Under the pieces are notes generated by a model. The model did no database searches and had not been told where the DNA came from. It was given only the letters and a program-made list of their open reading frames with translations. The position numbers and the translations under genes were made by a program. A DNA stretch of 56,405 nucleotides, from assembly GCF_004138295.1 (NCBI RefSeq), contig NZ_SCFM01000045.1, positions 1 to 56,405 on the forward strand, written 5' to 3'. Numbering within the stretch: position 1 is the first letter of the stretch; each line of letters opens with the position of its first letter. This DNA is from Ectobacillus funiculus (GTDB lineage: Bacteria; Bacillota; Bacilli; Bacillales; Bacillaceae_G). Shown here in pieces: positions 25,625 to 34,334 of the stretch.

Positions 25625-27295
25625 TTACATCATTAAATAGACACGGGTTTCGTAAGGTCTTAGGGTGAGACGCTTAGGCAGAGCTTTATCCACAACTACA
25701 TAGTTATTCATAACAAGTTCTGAAACAGAATGACTGAAACGATTCGGGACTTTAAAACTAGTTTCTGCTTCGCTAAAGTTGCAAATGATTAGGGCTTTTT
25801 GGTTTCCTAATGTGCGAGTGTATACGAATAGCTTCGGATGATTTGGCAATAACAATTCATAAGTGCCATATACAAACACTGGGTTTTCTTTTCGCAAATG
25901 AATCAAGCTTTTATAAAAATGTAAAATAGAGTCAGGATCCTTTAATTGTTCTGTTACGTTAATTTCTTTATAATTTTGATTTACACCTAACCAAGTTTGG
26001 CCCGCGGTTGTAAATCCTCCCATGTTGGTTGCATCCCATTGCATCGGAGTACGGGAATTATCTCGACCTTGTTTCCAAACGACTTCCATAATCTCCTCAT
26101 GGGAACGGCCTTTTGCCGTTTCAACCTTATAGTAGTTAATCATACCGACATCATTGTATTCGTTAATAGACGGAAACTGGACATTCGTCATCCCAATTTC
26201 CTGGCCCTGATAAATAAATGGTGTGCCCTTCATGAGAAAATATAAAGCGCCTAGCATTTTGGCACTCTCTTTCCAATACTCCTGATCATTTCCCCAGCTT
26301 GAAACCCTGCGTGGCTGATCATGGTTTTCGATGAAGAGGGCGTTCCAACCTCTACCTTCTAAACCAGTTTGCCATTTGGTTAATGCTTTTTTTAATGCAC
26401 GTACGTCGACAAGATCTTCTGAATCCTTATCCCAAAGACCTAGAAATTCAAACTGAAAAACCATATTGAAATGGCCATTTTCTTCACCAACCCATTTTTC
26501 GGCATCATCAATCCCTACACCATTTGCTTCTCCAACAGTCATAACATCGTAGTTCTTGATTGTTTTTTGGGAAAGTTCTGTTAGCCATGTATCAATCCCC
26601 TCAACATTCATCATATAAGGAAAGCAGGGAACGTAATCTAAGTTATTTGGGTTCGGCATATCCGGGAAGCCTGGCTCCTTTTTAATATGGGAAATTGCAT
26701 CAACACGGAAACCATCAATCCCTTTTTCCAGCCACCAATTGACCATATCATGTAAAGCATTTCTTACTTCAGAGTTCTCCCAATTTAGGTCAGGCTGTCG
26801 TTCGGAGAAGATGTGCATAAAATATTGTTCTGTTTCTTCATCATACTTCCAAGCAGAACCACTGAAAATAGATTCCCAGTTGTTTGGTTCCTTGCCGTTT
26901 TTGCCATCCCTCCAGATATACCAATCACGCTTTGGATTATCTTTAGAGGAGCGAGATTCAATAAACCAAGGGTGTTCATCGCTTGTATGATTGATGACCA
27001 AATCAAGAATCAATCGCATTCCGCGTTGATGAACTTCTTCTAGCAGTTCATCAAAGTCCGCTAGCGTACCGAATTCCTCCATAATGTCCTGATAATCTGA
27101 AATATCATAGCCATTATCGTCATTTGGAGACTTATACATAGGACATATCCAAATAACATCAATTCCTAATTCTTTTAAGTAATCTAATTTTGAAAGAATT
27201 CCCTTGAGATCCCCAATTCCATCCCCATTACTATCCATAAAGCTTCGAGGATAAATCTGATATACGACACTTTCCTTCCACCATTTTTTCTCCAT
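25625..27295 (-). CDS. malL: Alpha-glucosidase, GH13 (maltase type)
   Basis: 556-aa cytoplasmic hydrolase of maltose and short alpha-glucans. GH13 regions: LILDLVINHTSDEHPWF, region II GIDGFRVDAISHI (nucleophile Asp), YDVMTVGEANGVG (acid/base Glu) and FIENHDQPRRVSSWG (third Asp). Region II reads RVDAIS; from what I know of Bacillus enzymes, Ala after the nucleophile favours alpha-1,4 bonds and Val favours alpha-1,6, so a maltase is more likely than an oligo-1,6-glucosidase. The start ATG follows GAGAAAGGAGAAGAAAT. A cre-like box lies 179 bases upstream. No maltose transporter is nearby. Confidence 0.9.
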   Translation of the reverse strand: MEKKWWKESVVYQIYPRSFMDSNGDGIGDLKGILSKLDYLKELGIDVIWICPMYKSPNDDNGYDISDYQDIMEEFGTLADFDELLEEVHQRGMRLILDLVINHTSDEHPWFIESRSSKDNPKRDWYIWRDGKNGKEPNNWESIFSGSAWKYDEETEQYFMHIFSERQPDLNWENSEVRNALHDMVNWWLEKGIDGFRVDAISHIKKEPGFPDMPNPNNLDYVPCFPYMMNVEGIDTWLTELSQKTIKNYDVMTVGEANGVGIDDAEKWVGEENGHFNMVFQFEFLGLWDKDSEDLVDVRALKKALTKWQTGLEGRGWNALFIENHDQPRRVSSWGNDQEYWKESAKMLGALYFLMKGTPFIYQGQEIGMTNVQFPSINEYNDVGMINYYKVETAKGRSHEEIMEVVWKQGRDNSRTPMQWDATNMGGFTTAGQTWLGVNQNYKEINVTEQLKDPDSILHFYKSLIHLRKENPVFVYGTYELLLPNHPKLFVYTRTLGNQKALIICNFSEAETSFKVPNRFSHSVSELVMNNYVVVDKALPKRLTLRPYETRVYLMM

Positions 27296-27473
27296 ATTTC
27301 TTCTCCTTTCTCTTCTAAAAATAAATAGTTGGCGTTCTTAGCTTCTCCTGAAAGCCTGTTCCACAATTGGGACTTTGGCATTTTTGCTTGTAGGACTCTT
27401 TTTGGATATTTGACATAATCGCTGTATAAAGGGAAAATTGCATTGCTCTTTGATTGAGTGTACTGCATTATTT

Positions 27474-27488
27474 TGGTATCGCTTTCAA
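27474..27488 (-). promoter_or_regulatory. cre-like box upstream of the alpha-glucosidase gene
   Basis: TGGTATCGCTTTCAA on the plus strand; the reverse complement TTGAAAGCGATACCA fits the cre consensus with one mismatch. Could also be a MalR-type site. Confidence 0.55.
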
Positions 27489-27555
27489 AACGAGGTATAA
27501 AAAAATATTTTAAACGTTATTAAAAAATAAACTTAGATAAGAGCTTCTTTTATTT

Positions 27556-27692
27556 AACACTGTAAGAAAGTATAAATTGTCAGCTAGAAGTCAATTCGAC
27601 GTAGTCGGAAATTTTAGGAATACAATAGAAGTGCAACTACGTCTCTGTCTTCGCCTAAGGGCAGGGCTCGCCAATCAGCGAGTTTTCTTTAT
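27556..27692 (+). repeat. Dispersed terminator-associated repeat, copy 7
   Basis: Full-length copy starting ACACTGTAAGAAAGTATAAA and ending AGCGAGTTTTCTTTAT. It lies upstream of the minus-strand alpha-glucosidase gene between two near-identical CG-centred boxes. Confidence 0.88.
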
Positions 27693-27735
27693 CCCGTTCC
27701 TTTTTTCTTAATTCAAACCTAATTTTATTATATTG

Positions 27736-27750
27736 TGGTATCGGTTTCAA
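27736..27750. promoter_or_regulatory. Second LacI/cre-like box
   Basis: TGGTATCGGTTTCAA differs from the box at 27474 by one base but fits the cre consensus less well (two mismatches). The remaining 27751-28108 holds a hairpin (GCCCAT-TTAGG-ATGGGC, 27967-27983) and no other supported element. Confidence 0.4.
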
Positions 27751-28108
27751 TGGTTTTGTCGTCTTATTTTAAAACAAACTGAAGGTTTCTGTATGAAGGC
27801 TATTTATGCATTTATCCATTTTTAGATGTGTATATCAAAAAAAATGCTGTTAAAAAGCCTTGAGAAGCTAACCTTATATCAAAAGCGCTTCCTTGGGGTT
27901 GAAAGTATCTTTAATAGTAGGAGGGATATTTGATGACCTTATATTAGGAAAACGATTCCATGTAGCGCCCATTTAGGATGGGCACAAAATTTATCATTTT
28001 GTATATTATTTAGTATGAACGTTGCATCAATACAGGATGAGAATAAACTCATCATCCTTACAAACAATACAGTTGTATTATGCAATGTAGAGACATGGGG
28101 GATTGGGC

Positions 28109-29317
28109 ATGGTATCCATACAGGATGTTTTCGCAGCGCGGAAGAAAATGAAGGGAATTGTTCACGAAACTCCTTTAGATTATTCCCGTACATTCAGTGA
28201 ATTTACAAACAATGAGGTGTATCTAAAGCTAGAAAATTTACAGAAAACAGGATCGTTTAAGGTGAGAGGTTCCTACAATAAGATTATGTCCTTGTCAGAG
28301 GCTGAGCTTAGAAAAGGGGTCATTGCTGCTTCTGCGGGTAACCATGCCCAAGGTGTAGCGTACTCAAGCAGCATGCTGCAAATTCCGTGTACAATTGTGA
28401 TGCCAAAAGGTGCACCGCTTAGTAAGATTGCAGCAACAAAAGGATACGGCGCAAAGGTAGAACTGCAGGGGAATGTCTTTGATGAGGCACTCGCCTATGC
28501 GCTCCAGCTTAAAGAGAGAACAGGAGCAACGTTTGTACATGCATTCGATGATGCGGCAATTATTGCAGGACAAGGGACAGTCGGCCTAGAAATACTAGAG
28601 GGGATACCCGATGTTGAAGTTATTCTGTGTCCAGCTGGAGGAGGGGGGCTTCTTGCGGGTGTAGCATTAGCCATTAAAGAGCAGAAGCCTTCTGTGAAGG
28701 TATACGGTGTGCAAGTCATAGCCTGTCCAAGTATAAAAAAATCATGGGATGAAAAGCAAGTCACAACAGTTGATGCACTTCCGACAATGGCAGATGGCAT
28801 TGCTGTCAGAAGACCGGGGGAATTAACCTTTCAATTGATTCAAAAATATGTAGATGATATTGTTACCGTTGATGAAATGGAGATCGCCCGTACGATGCTA
28901 ATGGTGTTAGAGCGCAGCAAGCTTCTTGTAGAAGGGTCTGGTGCTAGTGCGCTTGCAGCGCTTCTATACAAAAAGCTTCCGATTGAGGGGAAAAAAATTG
29001 CTGTGATCCTAAGTGGCGGTAACGTAGATGTGAATGTTATCGCTCGCATTATCGAGCGCGGCATGGTAGAAGCTGGCCGCTTTGTCCATTTTTCTACTAC
29101 CTTGCCTGATAAGCCGGGACAATTGCAAAGGGTGCTGCAAATTATCGCGGAGGCTGGAGCAAACGTATTGAATGTTCAACATGAGCGTATTGGCATGAAG
29201 GTATTCCCTGGTTACGCAGAGCTGCATCTTTCACTTGAGACAAAGGATCAGGCTCATATTGATCAGGTTTTTGAAAAGCTGCAGCAAAAGGGCTATTGTA
29301 TACAAATGATCGAATAA
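28109..29317 (+). CDS. ilvA: Threonine ammonia-lyase (TdcB/IlvA-type, with ACT domain)
   Basis: PLP-dependent deamination of threonine to 2-oxobutanoate, for isoleucine synthesis or threonine breakdown. 402 aa. The PLP Lys lies in KTGSFKVRGSYNKI (about residue 52). The phosphate-binding loop is PAGGGGLLAGVALAI; AASAGNHAQGVAYSS is also typical. The C-terminal ACT-type domain (about 325-402) begins FSTTLPDKPGQLQRVLQII. ATG 28109 has GGGGG nine bases upstream; TTG 28103 is closer and less likely. It is a single gene, without ilvBHC neighbours or a T-box, which fits the medium, catabolic-like form better than the biosynthetic operon member. Confidence 0.88.
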   Translation: MVSIQDVFAARKKMKGIVHETPLDYSRTFSEFTNNEVYLKLENLQKTGSFKVRGSYNKIMSLSEAELRKGVIAASAGNHAQGVAYSSSMLQIPCTIVMPKGAPLSKIAATKGYGAKVELQGNVFDEALAYALQLKERTGATFVHAFDDAAIIAGQGTVGLEILEGIPDVEVILCPAGGGGLLAGVALAIKEQKPSVKVYGVQVIACPSIKKSWDEKQVTTVDALPTMADGIAVRRPGELTFQLIQKYVDDIVTVDEMEIARTMLMVLERSKLLVEGSGASALAALLYKKLPIEGKKIAVILSGGNVDVNVIARIIERGMVEAGRFVHFSTTLPDKPGQLQRVLQIIAEAGANVLNVQHERIGMKVFPGYAELHLSLETKDQAHIDQVFEKLQQKGYCIQMIE

Positions 29318-29343
29318 ATGAATTAGAACAACATCTTACTCAG

Positions 29344-29372
29344 GAAGCCGCCAGCAGCGGCTTCTGTGTTTG
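29344..29372 (+). terminator. Terminator after the threonine dehydratase gene
   Basis: Arms GAAGCCGC and GCGGCTTC around CAGCA, then TGTGTTT. The tract is weaker than in its neighbours. Confidence 0.6.
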
Positions 29373-29510
29373 GAAACATAAAGAAGCTGGAGGGCTTTAA
29401 TATCTCTAGCTAAATTTGTAATTAACAGTTCAGCTGCACATAACTTCTTTGCGTTCTGGAATTCGTATTAACATAGTGAAATGAATACATACATATGGAG
29501 GGGACAATAG

Positions 29511-30743
29511 ATGAAACAACTCGAACAAATGCTTGAAAAATATGCTGATTTGGCAGTACGTATCGGAGTAAACATTCAACAAGGACAAACGCTTGTCGTA
29601 AATGCTCCGCTTCCAGCAGCGGAGTTTGTACGTAAAATTGTTACAAAGGCATATGAAGCAGGCGCCAAAAATGTACATGTAGAATTCCAAGATGAAAATA
29701 TCACACGCATTAAATATGAAAAGGCACCAGATGAAGCCTTCACAGAATATCCGATGTGGAGAGCTAAGGGTATGGAGGAAATGGCGGAAAATGGAGCTGC
29801 ATTTTTGTCTATTTATTCTCCGAACCCTGAGCTTTTAAAAGGAATTAATCCGCAGCGTATTTCCATGTGGAATAAAACAGCTGGTACAGCGCTGAAAAAA
29901 TATCGCAGCTATATGATGGCAGATCAAGCACGCTGGTCATTGATTTCAGTTCCAACAGCAGAGTGGGCAGCAAAAGTGTTTTCTGATGTGGAGGAAGCAG
30001 AAGCCATAGAGAAGCTATGGGATGCTATTTTTAAAATTGTCCGTATTGATCAAGAAAATCCGATTGCGGCATGGCATGCACATAATGAAACATTAAAGCA
30101 AAAGGTAACGTACCTAAATGACAAGCAGTATGTGCAGCTTATGTATGAAGCGCAAGGGACGAGTCTTACTGTAAACCTGCCGGAGAATCATGTATGGCAG
30201 GGTGGGGGTTCTGTAGACCAAGGCGGTATACGATTTAATCCAAATATGCCGACGGAGGAAGTATACACAATGCCGCATAAGGATGGCGTAAACGGTACAG
30301 TGCGCAGCACGAAACCGTTGAATTATGGCGGTAACGTAATTAATAACTTTACGCTAACATTTAAAGATGGAGTTGTCGTGGATTTTACAGCAGAAACAGG
30401 CTATGAAACACTAGAGCAGCTGTTAAATATGGATGAAGGTTCACGCCGGCTTGGAGAAGTAGCGCTTGTTCCACATCGTTCCCCGATTTCTAATTCTGGA
30501 TTGACGTTTTATAATACGCTATTTGATGAGAATGCATCAAATCATCTTGCGTTGGGCGAAGCATATCCAGTTAATCTGCAAAATGGAACAGCAATGACAC
30601 CAGAGGAGCTGTCGGAGCGCGGTGCAAACAAAAGCCTTGTGCACGAAGATTTTATGATTGGATCAGCTGATATGAATATCTACGGTGTAACAAAAGATGG
30701 AAAGCGTGAACCGATTTTTAAAAACGGCAACTGGGCATTTTAA
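29511..30743 (+). CDS. ampS: M29-family aminopeptidase
   Basis: 410-aa cytoplasmic metallo-aminopeptidase of the thermophilic (AmpS/AmpT/PepS) family. The N-terminal domain has LAVRIGVNIQQGQTLVVNAP. The metal-binding C-terminal domain has FTAETGYETLEQLLNMDEGS, GEVALVPHRSPISNSGLTF, NTLFDENASNHLALGEAY and HEDFMIGSADMNIYG, which include the expected Glu, His and Asp ligands. The start ATG follows GGAGGGGACAATAG. Single-gene unit with a terminator. The role is general peptide turnover. Confidence 0.92.
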   Translation: MKQLEQMLEKYADLAVRIGVNIQQGQTLVVNAPLPAAEFVRKIVTKAYEAGAKNVHVEFQDENITRIKYEKAPDEAFTEYPMWRAKGMEEMAENGAAFLSIYSPNPELLKGINPQRISMWNKTAGTALKKYRSYMMADQARWSLISVPTAEWAAKVFSDVEEAEAIEKLWDAIFKIVRIDQENPIAAWHAHNETLKQKVTYLNDKQYVQLMYEAQGTSLTVNLPENHVWQGGGSVDQGGIRFNPNMPTEEVYTMPHKDGVNGTVRSTKPLNYGGNVINNFTLTFKDGVVVDFTAETGYETLEQLLNMDEGSRRLGEVALVPHRSPISNSGLTFYNTLFDENASNHLALGEAYPVNLQNGTAMTPEELSERGANKSLVHEDFMIGSADMNIYGVTKDGKREPIFKNGNWAF

Positions 30744-30750
30744 GATAAAG

Positions 30751-30785
30751 AAGAGCAACGAGTATTTGGCTCGTTGCTTTTCTTT
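30751..30785 (+). terminator. ampS terminator
   Basis: Arms GCAACGAG and CTCGTTGC around TATTTGG, then TTTTCTTT. Confidence 0.85.
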
Positions 30786-30935
30786 ATGAGAATGAAGCTT
30801 AAGAAAAATAATTCGTCTTAATACTGCATACTGCTGATGTCATTGCTTTAGGCGGAAAGCATCACTTTTGTGTATAAGCTCTATATTTGATGCTTTGAGG
30901 TAATTCTTGTTTATAGAACAACATTTTCTATAGGT

Positions 30936-31053
30936 TATACTGTAGGAAAATATACAATTCCAGCTTGAAGTCATTTGACGCAGTCGGAAATTGTCGAAAT
31001 ACAGTGTAAGGCAACTACATCTCTGTTTCTGCCAATGATGAGCTTTCTTTAGT
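30936..31053 (+). repeat. Dispersed terminator-associated repeat, copy 8 (diverged)
   Basis: TACTGTAGGAAAATATACAA, then TTCCAGCTTGAAG, with right arm GGAAATTGTCGAAATACAGTG. The left arm change AAATTT to ACAATT is matched by AAATTT to AAATTG on the right, so pairing is kept. The last hairpin is mostly lost. Confidence 0.75.
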
Positions 31054-31177
31054 TTTTGTAGTCCTTTTTTGCTTGTAATAATGAACATTTTCTAAAAAGA
31101 AAACGTTTTTGTTAAGGAATTATCGAAAATTTGACCCGTTTAGGAAAATTTTAACGAATAAAAGTTCAAAAAAGCTA

Positions 31178-31207
31178 TTGAAAAGACCAAGTTGTTTGGA
31201 TTATAAT
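31178..31207 (+). promoter_or_regulatory. glnA promoter
   Basis: -35 TTGAAA, 18-base spacer, -10 TATAAT; transcription would start near 31214. Confidence 0.7.
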
Positions 31208-31214
31208 AAGCCTA

Positions 31215-31231
31215 TGTTAAAAAATATGACA
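31215..31231. promoter_or_regulatory. TnrA/GlnR box
   Basis: TGTTAAAAAATATGACA matches TGTNA-N7-TNACA at every position. It lies at the expected transcription start, where a bound regulator would repress. Confidence 0.8.
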
Positions 31232-31253
31232 CGGAAATGAGAGGGAGAGTAAC

Positions 31254-32612
31254 ATGAGTCAAATTTCTCAAGCAAATAGCGGTACACTTACTCTTGAAAA
31301 AATTAAAGAAATCGTAGAGCAAAAAAATGTGGAGCTTCTTCACTTACAATTTGTAGATATCGAAGGTATTTTAAAGCACGTAACAGTTACATCTGCACAA
31401 TTAGAAGATGTTGTAGAAGGCAAAATGATGTTTGACGGTTCTTCTATTACTGGATTTTCTCCAATCAACAAATCTGACTTATATCTGCAACCAGATTTAA
31501 ATACATTCGCTGTTCTTCCTTGGACAGTAGAAGAAGGCTATTCTGAAGCACGTTTCCTTTGCAGCGCAGCTAACCCAGATGGCACTCCTTATGAAGGCGA
31601 CACTCGTAACGTATTGAAAAAAGTAGTAGAACAAGCAGGTGAACAAGGCTACACAATTTCTGTAGGTCCTGAGCTTGAGTTCTTCTTATTCAAAACAGAC
31701 GACAACGGTAACCCAACAATGGCTTTACATGATAACGCTGGATACTTCGAGCCATCTCCAAAAGACTTTGGCGAGCGCGTTCGTTTAGAAATCTACCGTG
31801 CATTAAAAGCAATGGGCTTCACAATCGAAGCGTCTCACCATGAAGTAGCTGAAGGTCAACATGAAATCAACTTCAAGTATGCAGATGCTTTAGGTGCTGC
31901 AGACAGCTCTACAACTTACAAATGGGTTGTAAAAACAATTGCAGCGAAATATGGTCTTCATGCAACATTTATGCCAAAACCAGTTTTCGGTATTAACGGT
32001 TCTGGAATGCACGTAAACATGTCCTTCTTCAAAGATGGCCAAAATGTATTCTTCGATCCAGCTGATTCTCGCCAGCTTTCTCAAACTGCATACCAATTTA
32101 TCGCTGGTCTAATCGCAAACGTAAAGAGCTTTACAGCGGTTACAAACCCTCTAGTAAACTCTTATAAGCGTCTTGTGCCTGGCTACGAAGCACCTTGCTA
32201 CATCGCATGGTCTGCATCTAACCGTTCTGCATTGATCCGTATCCCTGCAAAACGTGGTCTTGCTACACGCGTTGAGCTTCGTTGTCCAGATCCATCTGCG
32301 AACCCATACCTAACATTTGCGGTAATCGCAGCAGCAGGTTTAGATGGCGTAGAGAAAGGCCTAACTGCTCCAGCTCCAGTTGACGAAGATATCTTCCACA
32401 TGACTGATGCAGTTCGTGCTGAATACGGCATCGACAACCTTCCTGGCAGCTTAGAAACAGCTGTAGCTGAGCTAGAGAACGGTACAATCGGCCGCGCTAC
32501 ATTAGGCGAGCACGTATTTAACGAATACGTTGCATTGAAAAAAGGTGAGTGGGATAGCTATCGTACAGCTGTACACACTTGGGAAATCGAAAAATATCAC
32601 GCGAAATTCTAA
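31254..32612 (+). CDS. glnA: Glutamine synthetase, type I-alpha, divergent paralogue
   Basis: ATP-dependent synthesis of glutamine from glutamate and ammonia. 452 aa. Conserved parts: FDGSSITGFSPINKSD, VGPELEFFLF and EASHHEVAEGQHEINFKYAD (metal ligands), KPVFGINGSGMHVNMS, NSYKRLVPGYEAPCYIAW and RIPAKRGLATRVELR. It lacks the adenylylation loop of the I-beta type. In B. subtilis GlnA, as I remember its sequence, the segment after GSSIEGF is VR, with Arg62 central to glutamine feedback inhibition; here the aligned residues are SP (Pro70). Feedback control may therefore be lost. The upstream gene is an aminopeptidase, not glnR, so this is probably a second glutamine synthetase. A perfect TnrA/GlnR box lies at the promoter. 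Confidence 0.93.
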   Translation: MSQISQANSGTLTLEKIKEIVEQKNVELLHLQFVDIEGILKHVTVTSAQLEDVVEGKMMFDGSSITGFSPINKSDLYLQPDLNTFAVLPWTVEEGYSEARFLCSAANPDGTPYEGDTRNVLKKVVEQAGEQGYTISVGPELEFFLFKTDDNGNPTMALHDNAGYFEPSPKDFGERVRLEIYRALKAMGFTIEASHHEVAEGQHEINFKYADALGAADSSTTYKWVVKTIAAKYGLHATFMPKPVFGINGSGMHVNMSFFKDGQNVFFDPADSRQLSQTAYQFIAGLIANVKSFTAVTNPLVNSYKRLVPGYEAPCYIAWSASNRSALIRIPAKRGLATRVELRCPDPSANPYLTFAVIAAAGLDGVEKGLTAPAPVDEDIFHMTDAVRAEYGIDNLPGSLETAVAELENGTIGRATLGEHVFNEYVALKKGEWDSYRTAVHTWEIEKYHAKF

Positions 32613-32619
32613 TATAAAT

Positions 32620-32654
32620 AAAAAGCCCTCAGTTTTTAAAACTGAGGGCTTTTT
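32620..32654 (+). terminator. glnA terminator
   Basis: AAAAAGCCCTCAG and CTGAGGGCTTTTT arms with further A/T pairing in between. Repeat copy 9 begins directly after it. Confidence 0.9.
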
Positions 32655-32768
32655 GACACTTTAAGAAAATATAAATCTCTAGCCAGAAGACAATTCGACG
32701 TAGTGAGAATTTTAGGAATAAAGTATAAGTGCAGCTACGCCTCTGTCTTCGCCCGAAGGCAGGGCTCG
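32655..32768 (+). repeat. Dispersed terminator-associated repeat, copy 9
   Basis: GACACTTTAAGAAAATATAA through TTTTAGGAATAAAGTATAAG to GCCCGAAGGCAGGGCTCG. Outer stem ACTTT/AAAGT. The last hairpin is missing; an unrelated hairpin (32771-32815) takes its place. Confidence 0.85.
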
Positions 32769-32770
32769 AT

Positions 32771-32815
32771 TATGAACGAATAGCCTGGGAGCTGTAGGCA
32801 GTTTGTTCGTTCATA
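32771..32815. other. Compound hairpin at the end of repeat copy 9
   Basis: Arms TATGAACGAA and TTCGTTCATA enclose a second stem GCCT/AGGC. No T-tract. Could be a small mobile element or a recombination scar. The following 32816-33006 is AT-rich without a recognised element. Confidence 0.45.
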
Positions 32816-33006
32816 GATATAAAAAGTATATGAATAGGATATGTCGCTCATGTCTATAATTAAATAAATGTAATAAAATGATACTTGTATGTATTAAGTG
32901 TTTTTACAAAGCAGCAATAGTAGAGATAAAATGTAATGGAGGAAAATAAGTAACATTTGCAGGAAACAGATAGATAAGACTTTGAAACTGCAAGGGAGGC
33001 GAAACA

Positions 33007-33378
33007 ATGGATATATTCTTAATTATGGCGGAAGAACGCATTCGACAGTCAATACAAAATGGTGATTTTGAGAATTTGCCTGGTGAGGGTAAGCCGTTAA
33101 AACTCGATGACTTATCTGGTGTGCCAGAAGACTTACGAATGGGATATAAGATTTTAAAGAATGCTGGAATGGTTCCAGAGGAGGTTCAGCTTAAAAAGGA
33201 TATGCTGAAGCTTGAAGATTTGCTTGCCTGCTGCATAGATGAACAGGAACGAACTTCAGTGCAAAGCAAGTTAACGGAGAAGGAAATTCGTTTCAATCAA
33301 TTAATGGAAAAGCGAAAGATGCGAAGTACAGGTGCGTTTGGTATGTACCGGGAGAGGCTGCTTCGGAAGTTTCGGTAA
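33007..33378 (+). CDS. DUF1992 (DnaJ-homologue) protein
   Basis: 123 aa. The N-terminal part (residues 5-75) is the DUF1992 domain: AEERIRQSIQNGDFENLPGE, GKPLKLDD, then GYKILKNAGMVPEEV. The C-terminal part is a charged helix (LTEKEIRFNQLMEKRKMR). E. coli YhdN has this domain; no biochemical role is established that I know of. The start ATG follows AAGGGAGGCGAAACA. Single gene with a terminator 0-25 bases after the stop. Confidence 0.85.
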   Translation: MDIFLIMAEERIRQSIQNGDFENLPGEGKPLKLDDLSGVPEDLRMGYKILKNAGMVPEEVQLKKDMLKLEDLLACCIDEQERTSVQSKLTEKEIRFNQLMEKRKMRSTGAFGMYRERLLRKFR

Positions 33379-33405
33379 GGAGAGCAGGATTTCTGCTCTC
33401 CTTTT
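33379..33405. terminator. Terminator between the DUF1992 and methyltransferase genes
   Basis: Perfect 9-bp arms GGAGAGCAG and CTGCTCTCC around five bases, then TTTT. Confidence 0.85.
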
Positions 33406-33427
33406 GTGGATAGGAAGATCAACATGT

Positions 33428-34198
33428 CTATTCCTTAATGCCTATTACGCGAATTCTTTTGTAATCAGCAATCCATTTTCCATCATGAAACAAGCTCTTG
33501 CCAAGATTCTCTTGAACTGCCATAATCATCTGTTCTCTTACATCCTCAGGCACTCCGATAAAAAGTCCACTTCCAAACATATGCAGCCAATTCCGGATTC
33601 CATCCTTCCCCTCTAAAGGTGTCGGTCTATAAAAGTATTGAATATAAGCGACGGTAAAACCTACCTCCTCCATGAGAGCTGCATATTCACCAGTGCTCGG
33701 AAAATACCAAGGAAACTGTGCCATGTCGTATTCTAATTCATAAGCTGCATATTGATTGATCACTTCATCTGTAATCATTTTAATATTACCTTTACCGCCA
33801 AATTCCGCAATAAATCGGCCTCCTTGCTTCAGACTCTGATATATGCTGTGCAGAGCTTGCCTTTGCGGCTTAATCCAGTGAAGTGCCGCATTGGAGAATA
33901 CCGCGTCAAACTCCTCGTGATAATCTAGCGCAGTTGCATCATGAACAGCAAACTGTATCTGTGGATATTTATGCTGTGCTTGCTGGATCATATTCTCTGA
34001 TGCATCAATTCCTATCACTTGGGCTCCAAGCTCGTGAATTTTATTTGCCAAATCTCCTGTACCACAGCCAACATCCAAAATGTGTTCAGCTTCTCTTGGA
34101 GCTAATGCAGTAATTAAGTCCTGACCGAATCTTGAAACGAAGGAGTGGTTTGTGTCATACATTGTAGCGTTCCATGCATCTTGCCCAGCATGCTTCAT
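33428..34198 (-). CDS. Class I SAM-dependent methyltransferase
   Basis: 256 aa. The Rossmann SAM-binding site is ILDVGCGTGDLANKIHELGA (from about residue 38), then VIGIDASENMIQQA and AVHDATALDYHEEFDAVFSNAALHW. The overall sequence resembles trans-aconitate methyltransferase and related small-molecule enzymes, including the start DAWNATMYDTNHSFVSRFG. The substrate is unknown. The start ATG follows AAGGGGGAATAAAAA. It is divergent from the LysR-type gene with about 130 bases between, so that regulator may control it. Confidence 0.82.
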   Translation of the reverse strand: MKHAGQDAWNATMYDTNHSFVSRFGQDLITALAPREAEHILDVGCGTGDLANKIHELGAQVIGIDASENMIQQAQHKYPQIQFAVHDATALDYHEEFDAVFSNAALHWIKPQRQALHSIYQSLKQGGRFIAEFGGKGNIKMITDEVINQYAAYELEYDMAQFPWYFPSTGEYAALMEEVGFTVAYIQYFYRPTPLEGKDGIRNWLHMFGSGLFIGVPEDVREQMIMAVQENLGKSLFHDGKWIADYKRIRVIGIKE

Positions 34199-34334
34199 TT
34201 TTTATTCCCCCTTAGTATCTGTGGTTTACAAATCATGTAGTGTTTGTAATTGTATTGTACAAAAACGGATATATAATGAAAATTAACAAAAGAAAGGGAT
34301 TTTGATAACGCATCGTTATCACGGGGGGATGATT

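Noticed and set aside
27751-28108. T-box or attenuator before the threonine dehydratase gene
   Set aside because: No AGGGTGGNACCGCG-type T-box core or specifier structure found; only a small hairpin without T-tract.
28015-28200. Small plus-strand frame overlapping the start of the threonine dehydratase gene
   Set aside because: No ribosome binding site, overlaps the real gene in another frame, and has no recognisable similarity.
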